A stretch of 6,130 bases of DNA from Bacillota bacterium (GTDB taxonomy: Bacteria > Bacillota_E > JAJZYS01 > JAILZS01), in the NCBI GenBank assembly GCA_021817625.1, contig JAKASY010000141.1, positions 1 through 6,130 on the forward strand, written 5' to 3'. Shown piece by piece: positions 1 through 4,338 of this stretch. Every line of letters begins with the position of its first letter. Within the stretch, counting starts at the first letter, position 1. The position numbers and the translations under genes were made by a program. Below the pieces are notes generated by a model that saw only the letters and a list, made by a program, of their open reading frames with translations, made no database searches and was not told the DNA's origin.

Positions 1-1
1 C

Positions 2-118
2 GCCGCCGTCGCGGACGGCGTGCGCACCGAGGACCTGGGAGGCAGCGCCTCCACCAGCGCGTTCGTCGCCGGCGTGCGCGAGCGCCTCGTGCGCCTGCGC
101 ACTGCGACGCGCGCCTGA
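2..118 (+). CDS. Isocitrate/isopropylmalate dehydrogenase family protein, C-terminal end (partial)
   Basis: The reading frame is open from the left edge and ends at a TGA at 116-118. Its last 38 codons include the stretch GVRTEDLGGSAST followed by an amphipathic helix (FVAGVRERLVRL). This matches the conserved C-terminus of the beta-decarboxylating dehydrogenase family, where NAD-type isocitrate dehydrogenases typically end in V-R-T-x-D-L-G-G-x-A-(S/T)-T followed by a short helix. These enzymes oxidise and decarboxylate a 2-hydroxy-dicarboxylate (isocitrate, 3-isopropylmalate or homoisocitrate) in the cytoplasm. The DLGG-x-A-S/T-T ending favours isocitrate dehydrogenase over LeuB, but the catalytic and cofactor-binding residues lie outside the window, so substrate and NAD/NADP use cannot be decided. 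The next gene begins 3 nt after the stop, which suggests cotranscription. Confidence 0.82.
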   Translation, partial: AAVADGVRTEDLGGSASTSAFVAGVRERLVRLRTATRA

Positions 119-121
119 TCC

Positions 122-766
122 GTGACTGGCTCCGGCCTCGGCGCGGCGCTCCTCGCGCCGCCGGTGGTGAACTTCCTCCTTCTGCCGGTGATCGGCGCCG
201 CCCACGGTTGGCTCACGAACACCCTGGCCGTCTGGCTCCTCTTCCGGCCCGTGGCGCCCTGGCGCGTGCCGGTCGCGGGCTGGCGCGTGCAGGGGGTGCT
301 GCCCCGACGCCAGCGTGACCTCGCGAAGAGCGTCGGCCTGGCGGTAGAGACGGAGCTCTTGAGCTGGAACGAGCTCGCCGCTGCGCTGGCGGCGCCCGAG
401 CTCCTGGCGCACATCGGCCAGCGGGTGGAGGCCCTGGTGCGCGAGCGGGTCGGCCGCCTCCTTCCCGCCTGGCTGCCCGGCGCCTGGCGCGAGGGCCTGG
501 CGCAGGCGGCGGCGAACGCCTTGGGTCGCGAGGCGGCCGACGGCCTCGTCGGCCTCCTGCCCGAGGCCGCAGCCTTGGCGCGCGAGCGCCTGCCCATCGC
601 TCGCATGGTCGAGGAGCGGATCCTTGCCTTCTCCCCCGACGACCTCGAGCGGGTGGTGCGGCGGGCGGCGGCGTCCGAGCTGCGCAGCATCATCCTGCTC
701 GGGCTGGTCATGGGGCTGGTGATCGGCCTCGCCCAGGGAGCGTTTCTCGCCCTGATCGGGCAATAG
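122..766 (+). CDS. DUF445 family membrane protein (short form)
   Basis: A 214-residue protein with a GTG start and TAG stop. The N-terminus is a hydrophobic segment (about residues 8-42) containing GAAHGWLTNTLAVWLLFRP, which matches the DUF445 signature G-x-x-I-G-W-x-T-N-x-x-A-x-x-x-L-F-R-P. It is followed by GVLPRRQRDLAKSVG (58-72), corresponding to the family's G-x-(I/L)-P-(K/R)-R block. The middle (about 75-185) is helical and charged, and ends in the family-like segment ASELRSIILLGLVMG. A second transmembrane helix (about 189-212) closes the protein. Both ends are membrane-anchored, with the helical part on one side. It is about half the length of B. subtilis YheB-type members, but short forms are common and nothing looks truncated. 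DUF445 has no established biochemical function. There is no good Shine-Dalgarno sequence before the GTG, and the dehydrogenase stop is only 3 nt upstream, so initiation is probably by translational coupling. Confidence 0.85.
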   Translation: MTGSGLGAALLAPPVVNFLLLPVIGAAHGWLTNTLAVWLLFRPVAPWRVPVAGWRVQGVLPRRQRDLAKSVGLAVETELLSWNELAAALAAPELLAHIGQRVEALVRERVGRLLPAWLPGAWREGLAQAAANALGREAADGLVGLLPEAAALARERLPIARMVEERILAFSPDDLERVVRRAAASELRSIILLGLVMGLVIGLAQGAFLALIGQ

Positions 767-792
767 CCGGCCGCCGGCGCAAGAAGGCGCGG

Positions 793-799
793 GGGAGGG
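793..799 (+). promoter_or_regulatory. Ribosome binding site for rqcH
   Basis: GGGAGGG lies 6 nt before the GTG at 806 and decides that start. The same heptamer with the same spacing precedes the small membrane protein gene at 3980. Confidence 0.75.
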
Positions 800-805
800 C
801 TTGAC

Positions 806-2692
806 GTGGACGCCGTGCTCATCGCCTGCGTGGCGCGCGAGTGGGAGCGGGAGCTCCCGGGCATGCGCGTGGACCGGGCCTATTCGCCCGACCCCCATCG
901 CATCGACCTCGCGCTGCGCGGACTCGGACGCGAGGCGCGCCTGACCTTCGCCCTGCGCCCGGGCGAGGCGCGCTGCCACCCGGCCGCCGACTCGCCGAGA
1001 AACCCGGCGGCGCCGACCGGGTTCTGCATGTTCCTGCGTCGCCACCTGAGCGGGGCCCGGGTGCTGGGCGTGCGCGCCGTCGAGGCGGAGCGCCGCCTGC
1101 TCATGCGCCTGGGAAGCGAGAGCGAGATCGGCGTGCGCGAGGAGCGCGAGCTCCACTTCGAGGCCTTCGGGCCGCGCCCGAACCTCATCCTGGTCGATGG
1201 CGCGGGGCGGGTGATGGACGCCTTCCGCCGCGTGAGCGCGGCCGGTGAGGGGGCGCGCCCCGTGCTTCCCGGCCTCGCCTACGCGCCCCCGCCCGCCTCG
1301 GCCAAGGCCGATCCGCTGGCGCTGGGGCCGGACGGCCTCGCGGCGCTGTGCACCGTGGGCGGCGCGGCCGACCCCGTGGCGGACCTGCTGGTCCGACGCG
1401 TCCGCGGCATGGCGCCCGTTTGGGCGCGGGAGATCCTGGCGCGCGCTGGCCTCCGGCCGGACGCGGCCGTGCGCGACCTCGGGCGGCGCACGGAGACCCT
1501 CGCGCAGGCCCTGGGCGAGTTTCTGGCGCTGCTTTCGTCGGGCGAGGCGCCCGCCCCGTGCGTGGCCTACGCGCCCGACGGCGCGCCCGTGGGCGCCTTC
1601 CCCCTCGCCCCCCGCCAGTTCGGCCCGGCCGCTCGGCTTGTGCCGTACGCGCGCGTGGGCGACGCCGTCGCCGCCTACCACACGGAGCGCGAGCGCTCGG
1701 CGCGCCTCGAGCAGCGCAGGGCCGCCCTGGCGAGGAACCTAGAGCGGCGGCGGGCCCGCCTGGGCCAGAAGCTCGCGCGCCAGGACCAGGAGTGGCGTGA
1801 GGCCGAGCGCGATCTGGCGTTGCGGCACACGGGCGAGCTGATCCTGGCGAACGTCCACGCCATCGCTCCCGGCGCGCGCGAGGCGGATGTGGTCGACTGG
1901 CAGGCGGCCGGCGAGGGTGGCGAGGCGCCGCCCGTGCGCATCGCGCTCGACCCGGAGATGAGCGCGAGCGAAAACGCCGAGCGCCTGTTCGCCCGCTATC
2001 GCAAGGCGCGCCGGCGGCACGACGCCTTGGCGCCGGAGATCGCGCGGGCGCGGCGGGAGCTCGAGTACATCGACGCGGTGGCCGACGCCCTGCGGCGGGC
2101 GGACGAGCCCGAGGTGCTCGAGGCGCTCGCCCAGGAGGTCGAGGTTGCCGGCGCGCTCGGCCCGCCCCCGGGCCTCGCCACGCGCCCACCAGCCGGGCGC
2201 GGGGCACGGCCCAAGGGGGGCGCCGGGGCCAAGAGAGGGGCCGGCAAGGGCGGGCAGCAGGCGGCGCCGCCCATGCCGCTGCGCCCCCTCCTCTATCGCA
2301 CGCCCGGCGGCTTCAGCGTCCAGGTGGGCCGCACAGGCTACGAGAACGACCGCCTCTCCCTGCGCTCGGCTGCGCCCGACGACCTGTGGTTTCACGTCGC
2401 GCAGGGGCCTGGCGCGCATGCGGTGCTACGTCTCGCCGACGCCGGCGCGCGCCGCGTCCCGGGCGACGACGACCTCGCCGCCGCCGCCATGCTGGCCGCC
2501 TACCACAGCCCGGCGCGCACCGGCTCGCACGTGGAGGTGGACTACTGCCGGGCCGTGCGCCTGCGCAAGCCGCCGGGCGCGCGGCCCGGCCTCGTCCTGT
2601 ACGACCGCGAGGGGTCGCTCTCGGTGACGCCGGATCCGGACGCGGTCGAGGCGATGGGGCAGAGGGCGGCGGGCGAGCGCGGCCACGACTGA
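806..2692 (+). CDS. rqcH: RqcH (Rqc2/NEMF homologue), NFACT ribosome quality control protein
   Basis: A 628-residue cytoplasmic protein, a little longer than the usual 560-590. The family binds 50S subunits carrying a stalled peptidyl-tRNA and recruits tRNA-Ala to add C-terminal alanine tails that mark the chain for degradation. It was formerly annotated as fibronectin-binding protein A. Domains: NFACT-N about 1-165, including PTGFCMFLRRHL (70-81) and FGPRPNLILVD (121-131); a helix-hairpin-helix-like region about 190-235; coiled-coil arms about 292-345 and 385-435, with GELILAN (343-349) and LDPEMSASENAERLF (381-395); a basic Gly/Ala/Pro/Lys linker about 452-490; and NFACT-R about 495-610, with GFSVQVGRTGYENDRLSLR (502-520), DLWFHV (526-531), YHSPAR (566-571) and the RKPPGARPGLVLYD block (587-600). 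The DR motif of NFACT-N appears as E95-R96, and the E-I-M motif as E119-A-F. GTG start with a good ribosome binding site. It lies 39 nt after the DUF445 gene, probably in the same operon. Confidence 0.93.
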   Translation: MDAVLIACVAREWERELPGMRVDRAYSPDPHRIDLALRGLGREARLTFALRPGEARCHPAADSPRNPAAPTGFCMFLRRHLSGARVLGVRAVEAERRLLMRLGSESEIGVREERELHFEAFGPRPNLILVDGAGRVMDAFRRVSAAGEGARPVLPGLAYAPPPASAKADPLALGPDGLAALCTVGGAADPVADLLVRRVRGMAPVWAREILARAGLRPDAAVRDLGRRTETLAQALGEFLALLSSGEAPAPCVAYAPDGAPVGAFPLAPRQFGPAARLVPYARVGDAVAAYHTERERSARLEQRRAALARNLERRRARLGQKLARQDQEWREAERDLALRHTGELILANVHAIAPGAREADVVDWQAAGEGGEAPPVRIALDPEMSASENAERLFARYRKARRRHDALAPEIARARRELEYIDAVADALRRADEPEVLEALAQEVEVAGALGPPPGLATRPPAGRGARPKGGAGAKRGAGKGGQQAAPPMPLRPLLYRTPGGFSVQVGRTGYENDRLSLRSAAPDDLWFHVAQGPGAHAVLRLADAGARRVPGDDDLAAAAMLAAYHSPARTGSHVEVDYCRAVRLRKPPGARPGLVLYDREGSLSVTPDPDAVEAMGQRAAGERGHD

Positions 2693-2722
2693 CTGGGCTC
2701 CGGGGCGCCAGCGCCCGCCCAG
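2693..2722 (+). terminator. GC-rich hairpin after rqcH, possible terminator
   Basis: The outer arms CTGGGC (2693-2698) and GCCCAG (2717-2722) pair perfectly. Inside them, GGGCG (2703-2707) pairs with CGCCC (2712-2716) around a 4-nt loop, leaving one 4-nt bulge (TCCG). The hairpin starts directly after the rqcH stop codon, in the gap between convergent genes. No T-run follows on either strand, so it is not a classic intrinsic terminator. It could act as an mRNA 3' end stabiliser, or the structure may arise by chance from base composition. Confidence 0.4.
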
Positions 2723-2759
2723 CCGCGCCTGCGCCCAGGTCGCCGCCCGGCCCATCGCC

Positions 2760-2772
2760 CCGGCAACGCCGG
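2760..2772 (-). terminator. Small hairpin downstream of the GH18 gene
   Basis: CCGGC (2760-2764) and GCCGG (2768-2772) form a 5-bp perfect stem with a 3-nt loop, 17 nt past the GH18 stop codon on the minus strand. No T-tract follows. It is short and could easily occur by chance at this GC content. Confidence 0.2.
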
Positions 2773-2789
2773 TGAGGGAGGGCGGTGCG

Positions 2790-3824
2790 CTACGGGGCGA
2801 CGACGCGCCAGATCGCCGGGTCCTCGATGCCCAGCCGCCAGACGACCACGCCGCGCAGGTCGTAGTCGAGCGCCAGTTGCGCCTGCGCGCGGAACGTCTG
2901 GGTGTCGTTGAAGTACACCTGGTGCACGACGCCGCCGGTGCTGTACGCGAAGTGGCTTCCGGCCCGGCCGCGCGCGTACTGGTCGTCGAGCGCCACGGCC
3001 TGGCCGAAGCTGAGGGGGGCCGCGACGGCGCTGCCGCCCCAGTCGTAGCCGTAGCCGGGAACGCCCAGGACCACCTTGCTCGGCGGCACGACGGACACCG
3101 TGTAGCGCACGACCGCCTGCACCCAGGCCGCCGGGGCGACGCCGCCGGGCGGCCCGCCCGCGTAGTGGTCGTCGTAGGCCATGGGCATGATCAGGTCGGC
3201 CGCCTGTCCGAGGGCGCGGTAGTCGTATGCGCCGGTCCACGGGTTCCCCGGCGCGTCCGCGGTCTCGGCCGGCACCGACAGCGTCACGTAGTAGCCGTGG
3301 GCGTGAAAGAGCGCGCTCAGGCGGCGGACGAAGGCCGTGAAGGCGTTTCGGTCGGCCGGCTGGATGCCCTCGAAGTCGAGGTTCACGCCGTCGAAGCCGT
3401 AGCGCTCCACCAGGCGCAGAAGGTTCACGCGTGCCCGCTGGGCGTTCGCGGGATTCGCCAGGAGCGCCGAGAACACCGCCGGGTCTGCGTTCTGCTGCAC
3501 GAGCGCGAACGTCCACAGGCCGTGGGTGTGCGCGTACGCCATCACGCCCGGGTCCGCCGTGCCCGTGACCTGCCCCTGGCTCCAGATCTCGAACCAGTCC
3601 GGCACGATGCCGCCGAGCACACCAGCGTTCTGCACCATGTCGAACCAGCCCGCGCTGTCCACGCCGCCGCCGTCGTAGTAGCCCAGGATGAGCGGCGTCG
3701 GCAGCGGCGTGCCGCCGGCGAGGCTGCCTGCGGGGGCGGCGAGCACTGCGCTCCGGCCGGTCCCGGCCAGGTACGCGGCGGCCGAGCGGCCCAGGGCCGC
3801 GGCTCCCTGGGCGGCGGCGAGCAC
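2790..3824 (-). CDS. Exported glycoside hydrolase family 18 protein (YaaH/YdhD-like)
   Basis: The span given runs from the first standard start (GTG at 3824) to the TAG at 2790-2792: 344 residues. GH18 enzymes hydrolyse beta-1,4-linked GlcNAc polymers (chitin or peptidoglycan) by substrate-assisted catalysis. Visible motifs: LILGYYDGGG (beta-1, 45-54), GIVPDWFEIW (72-81), catalytic DGVNLDFE (145-152) with E152 as the expected acid/base, MPMAYDDH (213-220), VVLGVPGYGYDW (251-262) and VVVWRLGIED (326-335). The DGVNLDFE and WRLGxED forms resemble Firmicutes spore/cell-wall GH18 proteins more than true chitinases. No LysM domain is present, so it appears to be a single catalytic domain. The frame stays open upstream to 3905 and adds KRLRRWLLAAAVLAAAQGAA, a convincing signal peptide. 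The true start is therefore probably upstream (CTG at 3851 or ATC at 3881; see findings). The protein is likely secreted or membrane-anchored. It is transcribed alone, convergent with rqcH. The substrate cannot be read from the sequence. Confidence 0.9.
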   Translation of the reverse strand: MLAAAQGAAALGRSAAAYLAGTGRSAVLAAPAGSLAGGTPLPTPLILGYYDGGGVDSAGWFDMVQNAGVLGGIVPDWFEIWSQGQVTGTADPGVMAYAHTHGLWTFALVQQNADPAVFSALLANPANAQRARVNLLRLVERYGFDGVNLDFEGIQPADRNAFTAFVRRLSALFHAHGYYVTLSVPAETADAPGNPWTGAYDYRALGQAADLIMPMAYDDHYAGGPPGGVAPAAWVQAVVRYTVSVVPPSKVVLGVPGYGYDWGGSAVAAPLSFGQAVALDDQYARGRAGSHFAYSTGGVVHQVYFNDTQTFRAQAQLALDYDLRGVVVWRLGIEDPAIWRVVAP

Positions 3825-3881
3825 TGCGGCCGCGAGAAGCCAGCGCCTCAGGCGCTTGCCGGCGCTCTCCTGCCAGACGAT
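3825..3881 (-). other. Probable N-terminal extension (signal peptide) of the GH18 protein
   Basis: These 19 codons are in frame with the GH18 gene and encode a polar start (about IVWQESAG), a basic stretch (KRLRR) and the beginning of a hydrophobic core (WLLAAAV). The core runs on into LAAAQGAAALG in the span called above. This is standard signal-peptide organisation, and starting at GTG 3824 would delete its positive part. No ATG, GTG or TTG occurs in frame between here and the upstream stop at 3906-3908. AGGAG on the minus strand (3871-3867) lies 15 nt before an in-frame CTG (3851-3849). An AGGGGGTG-like stretch (about 3901-3894) lies upstream of an ATC at 3881-3879. Which start is used is unresolved. 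Confidence 0.55.
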
Positions 3882-3904
3882 GTCCGTCGCACCACCCCCT
3901 CGGC

Positions 3905-3910
3905 CTTATG
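3905..3910 (-). promoter_or_regulatory. Possible -10 element for the GH18 gene
   Basis: On the minus strand the hexamer CATAAG matches four of six TATAAT positions and is one of very few A/T-rich spots in the divergent gap. A TGGACA resembling a -35 box lies upstream (3928-3923), but the spacing is only 12 nt, too short for a normal sigma-A promoter. If the -10 is real, transcription would begin near 3898, which would place an ATC start at 3881 within the message. Confidence 0.22.
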
Positions 3911-3921
3911 TCGCCCCGGGC

Positions 3922-3951
3922 CTGTCCATGCCGGACCCGAGGTGCTAGGGT
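3922..3951 (+). promoter_or_regulatory. Possible extended -10 promoter for the small membrane protein/ubiB pair
   Basis: TGCTAGGGT (3943-3951) fits the extended -10 pattern TGnTAnnnT. The -35 region (CTGTCC at 3922-3927, spacing 18) is a poor match with three of six positions. The predicted start near 3958 would give a leader of about 22 nt that includes the GGGAGGG ribosome binding site. The location, upstream of the first gene after a divergent junction, is right, but the match is weak. Confidence 0.35.
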
Positions 3952-3966
3952 GTGGGCGGGTGTGAC

Positions 3967-3973
3967 GGGAGGG
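3967..3973 (+). promoter_or_regulatory. Ribosome binding site for the small membrane protein
   Basis: GGGAGGG lies 6 nt before the ATG at 3980. It selects that ATG over an in-frame ATG at 3908, which lacks such a site and would put the start upstream of the putative promoter. Confidence 0.7.
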
Positions 3974-3979
3974 ATTGCG

Positions 3980-4252
3980 ATGTTCATAGGCAGGCGCGGC
4001 CGGATGGGCCCTGTTGCCCTAGTCCTGCGGTGGCTGCTCAGGGCGCTCGGCCTCGGCTTCGTCGCGGGCGCCGCCCTCGGCATCCGGGCCGGACGGCGCA
4101 GCGGCGGCGACGAGGCCCGTGTCGTCATGGACCGCCTGGAGCGGGCCGTGCGCGTCCTGGTGGGCAAGGACGAGGTCTCGAACGGCGCGGGCGCCGAGGC
4201 GCGTGAGGAGCCGCCGAAGCCGCCCACGTCAGGGACGGAGGCGGGGACGTAG
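3980..4252 (+). CDS. Small single-pass membrane protein of unknown function, upstream of ubiB
   Basis: A 90-residue protein that I do not recognise. The basic N-terminus (MFIGRRGRM) is followed by a hydrophobic segment of about residues 10-35 (with PVALVLRWLLRALGLGFVAG), which contains two arginines and a glycine/alanine-rich end. Next come a basic patch (RAGRR, 36-40) and an amphipathic helix of about 44-63 (DEARVVMDRLERAVRVLVG). The tail is acidic and proline-rich (EAREEPPKPPTSG). It looks like a membrane-anchored protein with a short cytoplasmic helix, loosely similar in layout to YtxH-type small proteins, but no family signature is clear. The frame has a strong ribosome binding site and the same high third-position GC as its neighbours. 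It precedes ubiB on the same strand with an 86-nt gap and probably shares its transcript. Confidence 0.7.
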   Translation: MFIGRRGRMGPVALVLRWLLRALGLGFVAGAALGIRAGRRSGGDEARVVMDRLERAVRVLVGKDEVSNGAGAEAREEPPKPPTSGTEAGT

Positions 4253-4275
4253 CGCCGCCGCCCCGCACCGCTTCC

Positions 4276-4302
4276 CGGCCGCGCCGGCCCCCGGCGCGGC
4301 CG
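4276..4302 (+). promoter_or_regulatory. Perfect 12-bp GC-rich hairpin between the small membrane gene and ubiB
   Basis: CGGCCGCGCCGG (4276-4287) and CCGGCGCGGCCG (4291-4302) are exact reverse complements with a 3-nt CCC spacer. The stem is all G-C pairs and sits 36 nt before the ubiB GTG. No T-tract follows, so a classic intrinsic terminator is unlikely. Plausible roles are partial attenuation, mRNA processing or stability, or control of ubiB translation. High local GC makes inverted repeats likelier, but 12 perfect pairs is well above the other hairpins in the window. Confidence 0.5.
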
Positions 4303-4338
4303 CTGGGCGTCACGGGCCGGGCCATCCGCGCCCTGACG

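Noticed and set aside
771..790. GGCGC-AAGAA-GGCGC as a regulatory repeat before rqcH
   Set aside because: It is a short 5-base direct repeat in a GC-rich gap and is expected by chance.
2772..3965. A 397-codon open frame on the plus strand opposite the GH18 gene
   Set aside because: Its product is rich in Val, Arg, His and Ala without any domain, and the opposite strand carries a clear GH18 enzyme with catalytic motif.
3908..3979. An upstream ATG (3908) as the start of the small membrane protein
   Set aside because: The extra 24 residues show no conserved character, no ribosome binding site precedes that ATG, and GGGAGGG sits 6 nt before the ATG at 3980.
4207..4338. Extension of the ubiB frame upstream to the stop at 4204-4206
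   Set aside because: The frame is open but contains no ATG, GTG or TTG before 4339, and the translated stretch is Pro/Arg-rich without resemblance to UbiB N-termini.
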